From an uncultured Bacilli bacterium (GTDB lineage: Bacteria > Bacillota_I > Bacilli_A > RF39 > UBA660), in assembly GCA_910578745.1 (NCBI GenBank), contig CAJTSN010000019.1, positions 1-19,021 of the forward strand: a stretch of DNA of 19,021 nucleotides, written 5' to 3'. Of this stretch, positions 1-6,198 are shown piece after piece; position 1 is the stretch's first letter; every line of letters begins with the position of its first letter. The notes under the pieces are model-generated. The model ran no database searches. It worked only from the letters and a program-made list of their open reading frames with translations, and was not told the DNA's origin. The position numbers and the translations under genes are program-made.

Positions 1-1
1 C

Positions 2-439
2 AATAAGATTATATCAAAAATGGAAGAACTTGCAAGCACTTTACCTGAATATGATACAGTTAGAAATATGGAAGGTTGTGGAGATAAATTAACACCTAGA
101 ATAATTGCTGAGATTGGAGATATAAGAAGATTTAAAAATGCTGGTTCAATCATAGCTTATGGTGGCTTAGATGCTCCTCCCTATCAATCAGGTCAATTTG
201 AAGCAACAATAAGACATATATCTAAACGTGGAAACAAGTATTTAAGAAAAGCTGGATATGAAGTTATGAAGTCTATAAAAAGTAGTGGTAAAGTTGGAAA
301 TGAATTATATGATTATATCTCAAAAAAAGAAGAAGAAGGTAAAGCTAAAAAAGTAGCTAAAATAGCTGGTTTAAACAAATTTATAAGAATGTATTATGGT
401 AAAGTTAGAGAGAAATACAAAGAATTAGAAATTTGGTAA
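2..439 (+). CDS. IS110-family transposase, C-terminal part (partial at window edge)
   Basis: The reading frame is open through the left edge of the window, so this is the 3' end of a gene that starts outside it. IS110 enzymes are DEDD transposases with an N-terminal RuvC-like domain and a C-terminal Transposase_20 (IS116/IS110/IS902) domain. What is visible is the C-terminal domain: the GCGDKLTPRIIAEIGDI helix-hairpin-helix-like segment, then YGGLDAPPYQSGQF, where the Ser of QSG matches the family's conserved catalytic serine, then the basic IRHISKRGNKYLRKAGYE segment. The usual length is about 400 aa, so roughly two thirds is missing from view. Known members move as circular forms guided by a structured bridge/seek RNA encoded in a non-coding end of the element. 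Whether this copy is intact cannot be told here. Confidence 0.9.
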   Translation, partial: NKIISKMEELASTLPEYDTVRNMEGCGDKLTPRIIAEIGDIRRFKNAGSIIAYGGLDAPPYQSGQFEATIRHISKRGNKYLRKAGYEVMKSIKSSGKVGNELYDYISKKEEEGKAKKVAKIAGLNKFIRMYYGKVREKYKELEIW

Positions 440-464
440 TTGCTTATTTTACAATGTTTAAAAA

Positions 465-811
465 AGACCTAGCAATAGGTCTGCGTTAGCATGTTCTAAA
501 ATATTTCATAGAAATTTTATAAAAATATCAATTTAGGTATTGACTTCTATTAGCAAGTTTTGTTTTACGTTAGTAAAAATGAAAGTGGGAAAAGTAATTT
601 TATTTATCCTAACTTTTGATTTATCAAAAGAAAAAAATAACCTTTTTGCTTTAGTCGTTAGACTTTAGCAATTAGGTTATTTTTCATATAAAAGGCTATT
701 ACGTTTTGTTTGATTTAGCAAATGAAAGTAGTAGTCCTTTTTTCTTTTTATGAAACGATAGTGAAATAAAAAGGCAACAATATTACATTGTGAAACTTTG
801 TAATATGTTGC
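465..811 (+). other. Dense array of stem-loops in a non-coding tract
   Basis: No ORF is supported here, but consecutive perfect or near-perfect hairpins fill the tract. They are AGACCTA/TAGGTCT with a GCAA loop (465-482), TGC-GTTA-GCA (482-491), TTTTAC-GTTA-GTAAAA (563-578), CTTTTGA-TTTA-TCAAAAG (613-630), a 52-nt compound hairpin (633-684), AAAAGG+CTATTAC paired with GTAGTAG+CCTTTT around one bulged T (690-741), and GCAAC+ATATTACA paired with TGTAATAT+GTTGC (774-811). The heptamer TTAGCAA occurs at 550, 665 and 715, with variants at 469 and 486. The position, between an IS110 transposase and a MobV-type oriT, allows two readings: a single-strand/lagging-strand origin of a rolling-circle or mobilizable element, or an IS110 guide RNA end. 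I infer the former is more likely. Function is not shown by the sequence. Confidence 0.6.
633..684 (+). repeat. 52-nt symmetric compound hairpin
   Basis: Three perfectly paired stems are separated by symmetric TT/TT internal loops. AAAAATAACCT (633-643) pairs with AGGTTATTTTT (674-684), TTGCT (646-650) with AGCAA (667-671), and AGTC (653-656) with GACT (661-664), closed by a GTTA tetraloop. Such regularity is unlikely by chance and suggests a structure selected as folded ssDNA or RNA. No T-tract follows, so a simple terminator role is doubtful. Confidence 0.7.
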
Positions 812-843
812 TTAAAAGGATTTCAAAAGGGAACTTTCCCTTT

Positions 844-886
844 GCACACCTAAGTTGGCTCTGCCGACTTAGTAGTGTGTTACTAA
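844..886 (+). other. oriT: Putative oriT, MobV/pMV158 type
   Basis: The tract carries the layout of the pMV158 origin of transfer. GCACAC (844-849) is followed by IR1, CTAAGTTGGC (850-859) paired with GCCGACTTAG (863-872) around TCT. IR2 shares that right arm: TTAGTA (869-874), GTGTGT (875-880), TACTAA (881-886). The decamer TAGTGTGTTA (873-882) equals the pMV158 nick region TAGTG TG/TTA as I remember it, placing nic between 879 and 880 in the IR2 loop. A third hairpin (882-904) overlaps the right arm of IR2. A MobV relaxase gene lies in the same window (4782-3502, minus strand), which supports the assignment. Nicking itself is inferred. Confidence 0.75.
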
Positions 887-910
887 CTCGGCTAAAGAGT
901 TAGTTTTTTT
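882..910 (+). terminator. Rho-independent terminator-like hairpin, also third oriT repeat
   Basis: ACTAACTC (882-889) pairs with GAGTTAGT (897-904) around GGCTAAA and runs into seven T residues (904-910). It reads as a plus-strand terminator for transcripts coming from the transposase or hairpin tract. Its left arm overlaps the right arm of the IR2 oriT repeat, so the folds are mutually exclusive, as in pMV158-type oriTs. Confidence 0.65.
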
Positions 911-963
911 GTAAAAAACAGTTAGTGCTGAAACTTCTTTTAGATTTTTAAATTCATAGGTTA

Positions 964-1413
964 TTATTCACGATATTTTTCATTCGAGATGCCAAGTATC
1001 CAATCAGCAGAGTAGTTACCTATCTCACATACTTCTAGTAAAAAAGCACTCAATATTAGAACCTTTCCAGTTTCATAGGCACTCCATGTAGAATTAGAAG
1101 TATTTAGTCTATTTGAAAATGTTCTTAGTGTCTCCTTAAAATCATTTCTTATCTCTTTAACTCTTTCGGAAACAATTTTTAAATCTATTTCTTTGATTGG
1201 ATTTATGGTTAATCTCTTTGAGGTAAATCCCAATAAATAATCAATATTGACTCCATAATATGTAGCTATTTGATATATTCTTCTTGTTGGAATAATTTCT
1301 TTTCCACTTTCCCATCTAGAATAAATTGAATCACTCACACCAATAATAGTCGCGAACTCCTTTTTATTATACTCTTTCTCTTCCCTTAACTCTTCTAATC
1401 TCATTTTTCTCAT
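964..1413 (-). CDS. Tandem-HTH XRE-family regulator
   Basis: The roughly 149-residue protein contains two copies of a Cro/CI-type (XRE, HTH_3) helix-turn-helix domain. The first, about residues 4-60, runs from LEELREEKEYNKKEFATIIG to DYLLG. The second, about residues 80-142, runs from SERVKEIRNDF to DWILG. Each has the WESGK/YETGK signature after the recognition helix. I chose ATG at 1413 because AGGA lies 9 nt upstream; the upstream in-frame ATG at 1422 abuts that AGGA and has no ribosome binding site. Family members are DNA-binding repressors of phages, plasmids and conjugative elements. A possible minus-strand -10 (TATAAA near 1445) lies upstream, with a divergent plus-strand promoter beyond it. 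Its operator and target are unknown. Confidence 0.85.
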   Translation of the reverse strand: MRKMRLEELREEKEYNKKEFATIIGVSDSIYSRWESGKEIIPTRRIYQIATYYGVNIDYLLGFTSKRLTINPIKEIDLKIVSERVKEIRNDFKETLRTFSNRLNTSNSTWSAYETGKVLILSAFLLEVCEIGNYSADWILGISNEKYRE

Positions 1414-1487
1414 AAACATCATTCCTATTTTAATTTTCGCATTTTATAGCCATCGAACTGAAATTTCGAAGAATATACGAGCAAATG

Positions 1488-1496
1488 TGTTATAAT
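1488..1496 (+). promoter_or_regulatory. Extended -10 promoter, divergent from the tandem-HTH gene
   Basis: TGTTATAAT fits an extended -10 (TGn-TATAAT); no good -35 is present, which is common with this type. It points rightward, divergent from the 1413-964 regulator. An AAAGGAG ribosome-binding-like sequence follows at 1537-1543, but no start codon with an ORF follows it before the antisense 3' end of the next gene. TTCGAA and TCG...CGA inverted motifs near 1452-1480 could be the regulator's operator, which is inference. Confidence 0.45.
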
Positions 1497-1569
1497 TGAA
1501 AAGGAACAGCTAGTCTTAAACAGAAAAAGAAAATAGAAAGGAGAAAGAAGAAAGACATAAAAAAAGAAA

Positions 1570-1848
1570 TTATTTTTTTCGTGCAATAATTTCAATATCA
1601 TATAACTTTGCAATTTTCAGAATAGTTGAGAGAGTAATTTGCCTAGTACCTCCCTCATAGTGTTGTATACTTCTTGCTTTTTTATTTAAATTTTTAGCAA
1701 ACTCTTCTTGTGTTTCTTCTGACCATTCTCTAAAGATTTTTGCAATTTCTTTAGGCTCATAGTCATTTAATTTCAAAGTGGGAATATCCAACACCTCACT
1801 ATCTAAGTTACAAATATACATTTTCATGATAAATGATATTATTTGCAT
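1570..1848 (-). CDS. Small XRE-family HTH protein
   Basis: The C-terminal 60 residues form a helix-turn-helix of the XRE type: EPKEIAKIFREWSEETQ, EEFAKNLNKKARSIQHYEGG, then TLSTILKIAKLYDIEII. The N-terminal part has no recognisable domain. The start is uncertain. A TTG at 1896 lies inside a palindromic operator and lacks a ribosome binding site; ATG at 1848 has a weak GCGAG 10 nt upstream; ATG at 1821 has none. I give 1848. The gene is divergent from the unknown gene at 1948 with an 8-bp inverted repeat between them, which suggests it regulates that pair. A role as an antitoxin-like or element-control repressor is inference. Confidence 0.7.
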   Translation of the reverse strand: MQIISFIMKMYICNLDSEVLDIPTLKLNDYEPKEIAKIFREWSEETQEEFAKNLNKKARSIQHYEGGTRQITLSTILKIAKLYDIEIIARKK

Positions 1849-1888
1849 ATGTTTAAAACTCGCCCAAATAGAGCAAGTTATTAATAGC

Positions 1889-1924
1889 TTTGCCAATACT
1901 TAAATTTATATACAAGTTGGCAAA
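1889..1924. promoter_or_regulatory. Palindromic operator between divergent genes
   Basis: TTTGCCAA (1889-1896) and TTGGCAAA (1917-1924) form a perfect 8-bp inverted repeat with a 20-bp AT-rich centre that carries TATA-like sequences on both strands. Half-site spacing of about three helical turns suits a dimeric HTH repressor. The small HTH protein transcribed leftward from here is the obvious candidate ligand, by inference. Confidence 0.6.
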
Positions 1925-1947
1925 ACTGGAGGGGGAAAGGAATACAT

Positions 1948-2526
1948 ATGGAAACTTTAAGAGAGACAAATTTATTAGATAATGAAGTCAACAAAATCAT
2001 TCAATTTTTAGAAAAAGAAATTGTAGAAAAAATCACCTTTAAAGAGCTAGAGGAAGAATTTAAAAATCACGATATACAAATAATAAAGGATAATATTGCA
2101 AAAAAAGAACAATGTTATTTTGACCTTATTTTAGAAAGAATACTCAATTATTATTTAGATAAATTAATAGGTTTAAATTGTAAGGATTATTTTGAGGTAA
2201 CACAAAGCACTTATATCAATGAAGAATGGGAAATGGTTCCCAAAATTTACCTCCAAGCACAACAACTAATTGATGACATTATGGAATGCTTTGACCCTTG
2301 CAAAAAATACACCAATGTTTATGAAGATGCAGAACATATTGCTTATTCTCTTATGAGAAAAAAGTTGAATATAAAAGGTCATTCAGTTCCAAAGACTTTA
2401 AAACTAGAATACATAAAAACTTATTCGATTTCTTATTCTATATCTGTCAATGAATTAGATAACGAAATTTGGTATATGATTCTTTATATTGCTACACATT
2501 ACTATGTACTAAAATCAATATTGTAA
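1948..2526 (+). CDS. Hypothetical protein, 192 aa, in mobile element
   Basis: I do not recognise the family. The product is soluble-looking, acidic at its N-terminus (residues 12-55 rich in E and K, probably helical), with four cysteines (the last two in the FDPCKK and QCYF regions and nearby) and no signal peptide or membrane segment. It is a real gene: AAAGGAATACAT provides a good ribosome binding site before ATG, a long ORF is kept in an AT-rich region, and a strong terminator follows the stop. It is divergent from a small HTH gene with a shared palindromic operator, so it is probably repressed by that protein. It is the only plus-strand gene of the element apart from the transposase. Confidence 0.7.
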   Translation: METLRETNLLDNEVNKIIQFLEKEIVEKITFKELEEEFKNHDIQIIKDNIAKKEQCYFDLILERILNYYLDKLIGLNCKDYFEVTQSTYINEEWEMVPKIYLQAQQLIDDIMECFDPCKKYTNVYEDAEHIAYSLMRKKLNIKGHSVPKTLKLEYIKTYSISYSISVNELDNEIWYMILYIATHYYVLKSIL

Positions 2527-2530
2527 AACG

Positions 2531-2574
2531 AAAAAAGTGAGAAGTATGATATTTAACATATTTCTCACTTTTTT
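2531..2574. terminator. Bidirectional terminator
   Basis: AAAAAAGTGAGAA (2531-2543) pairs with TTCTCACTTTTTT (2562-2574). It sits between convergent genes (stops at 2526 + and 2622 -). The A-tract and T-tract flank the GTGAGAA stem so it can terminate in both directions. Confidence 0.85.
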
Positions 2575-2621
2575 CAATTATCTGTTTCGAAATTATATTT
2601 ACATATTAATTTTTTTGGAAA

Positions 2622-3281
2622 CTATCTTAAAAATTCTTTTATAGCAATTACATATTCTTTCAAATCATCATCTGAAATATTTAAAGTAGCATCAATAATA
2701 GTATTTTTATAAATGGCTAAAACCGAATTTTTCTCAATAAAATAATCTGGTCTTATTGTTAATAATTCTTCTTTTGATTCACCATCTGAATGTTTCAACA
2801 CATTTTGTAAAAGTCTTAGTTCATAAATCTTATTATATTCTTTTAAATTTTCAAAATCAAAATCATATTTTTTAAACATTAAATTGCATTTATGTAAATC
2901 TCTTAATCTTAACCTATTTATATATACATTATAAGAATGATATTTCTGTTGAAATTTGCAAAGAGATATAATAAATTGTTCTAGCATTTGATAGATTAAA
3001 TTAATATAAATGGCTAAATTTCTATATTTCATATTTAAAACGAAATAATATCTTTCTTGTCCTCTGCTTTGTATTTCTAGCATAGCATCATCACAGTTTA
3101 ATGATTCCAATTCATCGAAATTTTGTTCAAGATAGCTTACATATCTATCTGCCTCACAATCAGGAGTATTATAAATGTTTTTAATACTTTTTACATATGT
3201 ATCATAAACAAATTCAATTTCTTTTATGAATCTTTCACAATTATCATCAAAATACCATTCATCATACCTCACTTTAGACAT
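2622..3281 (-). CDS. Hypothetical helical protein, HEPN-like
   Basis: A 219-residue, predicted all-helical protein. I do not recognise a precise family. The stretch ELRLLQNVLKHSDGES at about residues 154-169 resembles the R/N...KH signature near the C-terminus of some HEPN-like or toxin-associated helical proteins, but the spacing does not match the strict RNxxxH ribonuclease motif, so catalysis is not claimed. An upstream helix, YQMLEQFIISLCKFQQKY, would form the hydrophobic core. GAGG lies 10 nt before ATG. A promoter-like TATAAT lies upstream at 3467-3472, so it seems transcribed independently of the relaxase, and it shares a bidirectional terminator with the convergent 1948 gene. A cargo role such as defence or toxin is inference. 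Confidence 0.6.
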   Translation of the reverse strand: MSKVRYDEWYFDDNCERFIKEIEFVYDTYVKSIKNIYNTPDCEADRYVSYLEQNFDELESLNCDDAMLEIQSRGQERYYFVLNMKYRNLAIYINLIYQMLEQFIISLCKFQQKYHSYNVYINRLRLRDLHKCNLMFKKYDFDFENLKEYNKIYELRLLQNVLKHSDGESKEELLTIRPDYFIEKNSVLAIYKNTIIDATLNISDDDLKEYVIAIKEFLR

Positions 3282-3466
3282 TACAAATCAACCTCATTAT
3301 TAGTACTTATTTTTTTGAAACCTTATATTTTTATAAAATTCTATTCTTTCAGGAGCAATTCATTTCTACTACTCACTTTTCAATCGTATTATTACTTTTA
3401 ATTCAAAAAAAGTAGTTCCTTTTTTGTAAGAATAGATGTTTTGTTTTTCCTAGCTTCAACAACTAG

Positions 3467-3494
3467 ATTATACCATTTTTTTCAGTACTTCAAT
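3467..3494 (-). promoter_or_regulatory. Putative promoter of the HEPN-like gene
   Basis: On the minus strand, ATTGAA (3489-3494) is followed after 16 bp by a perfect TATAAT (3467-3472). It lies just past the relaxase stop codon and about 190 bp upstream of the next start, giving a long AT-rich leader. An AAAAAG/CTTTTT weak hairpin in that leader could act as an attenuator, but the evidence is thin. Confidence 0.45.
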
Positions 3495-3501
3495 AGCCTA
3501 T

Positions 3502-4782
3502 TCATAAACTTCTTTCATAATCTCGTTTTTCTTTGTCGTTATAGGATTCTCTACTTGATTTTAAATAGCTTGGAACTTTAGCATAGTTAAATAATTCCTC
3601 TTCTCTTGTTGTTTCCTTTGCAATATCATACACATCATTGGATTCCAAATAATTAGCATCATAATATTCTTTTATTTCTGTTGTAGTAGCCTCTTTTGTA
3701 AGTTCATTACCAATCTGTAGTAGTTTCCTAAAAAATTGTTTCATCATCTTTAAAATTATCTTAACATAGGATTTTAAATTTTTATTTTCTTCTAAAAGAT
3801 TATGATTTCTAGTTTTTAACGATTTAATTTCTCTTTGTATACTCCGATTTTCCTTTTCTAGAGTTTGATGGCTTTTTGTATAATTGTCAACTTCGTTAAG
3901 TAATTGTTCTAACTTAGGTTGAAATTCAATGGCTTTCTTTGTTTCTTTAATGACATTATTCATACTATCAAATGTATCTTTTCGTACCTTTATATATTCT
4001 TTATCTATGATAGAATTTTTTGTTGTTTTCATTTTTTCTTCAAACTCCTGCATAGCATTATCAAGATTTTTATTGATAGCACTTACTTTATCTTCATAAT
4101 AACCAGTAGCTTTCTTAAATTCTTTCATTTTAATATGTTTTCTATCACTACCCTTGATTCCTCTTTCTAACTCGTAACCTTTTTCTCTTAATCTCACATT
4201 GTAGACATCTTGTAATTCACTTAAATGGATTTTATCTCTAATATATTGCTTTTTAGATATAGTATATCTTTCGGTACTCGTTCTTTTATCAAATTTCTTT
4301 ACAAGTGGAACAACAACACAATGTAGATGGGGTGTTGCTTCATCTAAATGAATCGTAGCATGTAAAACCTGCTCTTTCTTATAGCCTAAATCCTCATAGA
4401 CAAAATTCATGCAGGTATTAGCCCAATCAACAATGTCCTTAGTTGTCATAGTATCAAAGAAATTATGAGTAGCTGTAAACAATAATTCATCGGCAACAAC
4501 ACTTTTAGACTTATTTAACATTTCTGTAAATGTTTTTTGTCGTTCTTTTCTTTCTGTTTTCATTCTTTCTTCATGTTCTTTTCTATAATCCTTTGTAAGA
4601 TTATAAAAGCCTTTAACATATTTGTCTGCTAAAGGCACTATTTCAATATTATTCTTACTTAATTCTATTTTTATATCAGGATTAGAATTGTAAGCCTTCT
4701 TTTCTCTTTTATTGTGTGAACCAATTTGAGCCAAATCATTTAAAGTCATAATTGGCTTACTTATAAATATTCCATAATTCAT
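3502..4782 (-). CDS. mob: MobV-family relaxase (Mob_Pre)
   Basis: Plasmid mobilization/recombination relaxase that would nick one strand at oriT and pilot it into a recipient using another element's conjugation pore. Motif I is SHNKREKKAYNSNPDI at residues 22-37; His23 matches the nucleophilic His22 reported for MobM of pMV158. Motif III is HLDEATPHLHCVVVPL (145-160), with His145, Asp147, Glu148, His152 and His154 as the metal-binding cluster. Residues about 225-345 are long amphipathic helices, probably coiled coil. At 426 aa the length is normal for the family. GAGG lies 9 nt before ATG. Unlike pMV158, the best oriT match is not immediately upstream but about 2.6 kb past the 3' end, beyond four other genes. 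Confidence 0.95.
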   Translation of the reverse strand: MNYGIFISKPIMTLNDLAQIGSHNKREKKAYNSNPDIKIELSKNNIEIVPLADKYVKGFYNLTKDYRKEHEERMKTERKERQKTFTEMLNKSKSVVADELLFTATHNFFDTMTTKDIVDWANTCMNFVYEDLGYKKEQVLHATIHLDEATPHLHCVVVPLVKKFDKRTSTERYTISKKQYIRDKIHLSELQDVYNVRLREKGYELERGIKGSDRKHIKMKEFKKATGYYEDKVSAINKNLDNAMQEFEEKMKTTKNSIIDKEYIKVRKDTFDSMNNVIKETKKAIEFQPKLEQLLNEVDNYTKSHQTLEKENRSIQREIKSLKTRNHNLLEENKNLKSYVKIILKMMKQFFRKLLQIGNELTKEATTTEIKEYYDANYLESNDVYDIAKETTREEELFNYAKVPSYLKSSRESYNDKEKRDYERSL

Positions 4783-4819
4783 ATACCTACCTCACTTTCT
4801 GTTAAATTAAAGCATAATA

Positions 4820-4843
4820 AAAGACACTTTATTTTGTGTCTTT
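4820..4843 (-). terminator. Hairpin overlapping a stop codon
   Basis: AAAGACAC (4820-4827) and GTGTCTTT (4836-4843) form an 8-bp stem with a loop that contains the stop codon of the 6100-4829 gene. On the minus strand it is followed by TTTTATTATG, a moderate U-tract. It separates that gene from the relaxase gene 47 nt downstream, probably as a leaky terminator. Confidence 0.55.
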
Positions 4844-6100
4844 AAAATTTGAGTAAGTTGATTTAATATCTTTTTCTTGTAAAATTCCTACTTTTTTCGT
4901 TAATAGTTTAATAATATTTTGAGAATTCAATTTCTTCTCTAAAAACTTTTCATATAAAGTAAGTAGAACAGTACTCTCAATAATTAAAGCTCCATTTCGA
5001 GTAGCTAAATCAATTTGATTTTGATGAACTTGATTCCTTTCCACAATATTTTTAGTTCTTTCATGATTGATTATTAAAAGTCCTTTTACAATTTCTTTTG
5101 ATTTTTTCTTATTTACTTTGTCTATATAACTTTGGACATGAACATCTAACTGAGAAACATTTTTATTAGATACAGCTGATGAAATTCCTTTAATTTCTCC
5201 TACAAATGTAATTGATTCCTTTATTATCAAAAAATCCTCTTTTTTTTCATCTATAAAATCTGAAGAGTTGTTTTCAAGCATATCATCTAGTATTTTCATG
5301 ACAACTTCTACAAGTTCATTGCCGGTTGTATATAAAATACTCTTTAGTTTATTATTATTTTCTAATTCTATATTTATTTCATCATTCTTTTCGTAAAGTA
5401 ACTGTATTTCAGAATTGTTCTTTATTTTTTGCTCTTTTAGAATTTTATCATTAAAGAAATCAATTTCATTAAACCATTCAGGAGCAATAGTTTTTCCTGT
5501 ATCTGCAATTTCTAAAGATAGCAAAAATTTTTTAAGATGTTCCACAGATTCAAATACATCTAATGTGGTAAGCACATAATTATTATACACTATTGAGGTT
5601 GCCCTATCACTATTATCTGATTTTGATATATTGCTACAAATATCACCATCAACTTGGTTAAAATTAAAATCAGATTTATATGAGCAACCATTAATTGTTG
5701 TTTTACTTTTACTATAAGATATTTCAAAACCTTTAATATTAAATAAATTTTTAGAAATAATATCTATAACATTTGGTAATATATCCTTAATTTTTATAGC
5801 ATAATTAAATGCGTTTTTATAATTAATCCAATGATATTTATAGTATACATTTTGTGGTAAAACAATTACAATCTTTGTTTTTTTTATCAAATCTAATTCT
5901 TTAGATAAAGTCCTAAAATCAGAAATAGCATTAATACTATTTATAATATTTTCACTGTATCTCCACATACTCTCATTCGATAAATCAATAATATTAATAT
6001 TATAATCATCAAATGAATCGAATTCACCTAATTCAGATATTTTATATGTATCAGCAAAAGTCTGAAACTTATTTTTATTATAAGTTATTATTTGAACCAT
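4829..6100 (-). CDS. Uncharacterised protein with C-terminal PD-(D/E)XK-like nuclease domain
   Basis: I do not recognise the full-length family. The C-terminal third looks like a restriction-endonuclease fold. EDFLII (Asp near 289) is followed by a strand with VGEIKG (Glu302, Lys304), the E-x-K of PD-(D/E)XK enzymes. Then come a helix with SQLDVHVQSY, strand KGLLIIN, and a helix-strand NQIDLATRNGALIIES leading to LLTLYEKFL, as in Mrr-type catalytic domains. The N-terminal 110 residues alternate strands and helices (NINIIDLS, TKIVIVLPQN), suggesting a Rossmann-like alpha/beta domain. Residues 215-275 are probably coiled coil. An in-frame GTG at 6115 exists, but its GTGGAG bases are the ribosome binding site for ATG at 6100, so I start there (423 aa). 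It is the gene upstream of the relaxase. A defence role is inference. Confidence 0.7.
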   Translation of the reverse strand: MVQIITYNKNKFQTFADTYKISELGEFDSFDDYNINIIDLSNESMWRYSENIINSINAISDFRTLSKELDLIKKTKIVIVLPQNVYYKYHWINYKNAFNYAIKIKDILPNVIDIISKNLFNIKGFEISYSKSKTTINGCSYKSDFNFNQVDGDICSNISKSDNSDRATSIVYNNYVLTTLDVFESVEHLKKFLLSLEIADTGKTIAPEWFNEIDFFNDKILKEQKIKNNSEIQLLYEKNDEINIELENNNKLKSILYTTGNELVEVVMKILDDMLENNSSDFIDEKKEDFLIIKESITFVGEIKGISSAVSNKNVSQLDVHVQSYIDKVNKKKSKEIVKGLLIINHERTKNIVERNQVHQNQIDLATRNGALIIESTVLLTLYEKFLEKKLNSQNIIKLLTKKVGILQEKDIKSTYSNFKDTK

Positions 6101-6119
6101 AAAAACCAACTCCACTAGT

Positions 6120-6125
6120 ATTATA
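6120..6125 (-). promoter_or_regulatory. -10 box of the nuclease-like gene
   Basis: A perfect TATAAT on the minus strand with no good -35. The start would be near 6113, giving a leader of only about a dozen bases that consists mainly of the GGAG ribosome binding site. Confidence 0.5.
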
Positions 6126-6198
6126 CCATCAAAAAAGACACTTTCCTACCAAAGCATCTTAATTTTCTTGTATTTACTCATTCTTATAGCTATTCTTT

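Noticed and set aside
633..684. Integron attC-like site
   Set aside because: The GTTA loops resemble the GTT core, but R and L boxes and an integrase are lacking and the pairing is fully symmetric.
465..811. CRISPR array
   Set aside because: The repeats are short, irregularly spaced and form different hairpins; no constant repeat/spacer units exist.
1486..1496. TGTGTTATAAT considered as a second nic site
   Set aside because: It has no flanking inverted repeats of the IR1/IR2 type and is better explained as an extended -10 promoter.
1425..1613. Minus-strand ORF of 62 codons with runs of F and L
   Set aside because: It covers the promoter region between the two HTH genes, lacks a ribosome binding site, and its composition reflects purine-rich sequence on the other strand.
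4820..4843. GTGTC hairpin upstream of mob considered as the oriT
   Set aside because: It lacks the GTGTG/TTA nic motif and the shared-arm repeats; it fits a terminator overlapping a stop codon.
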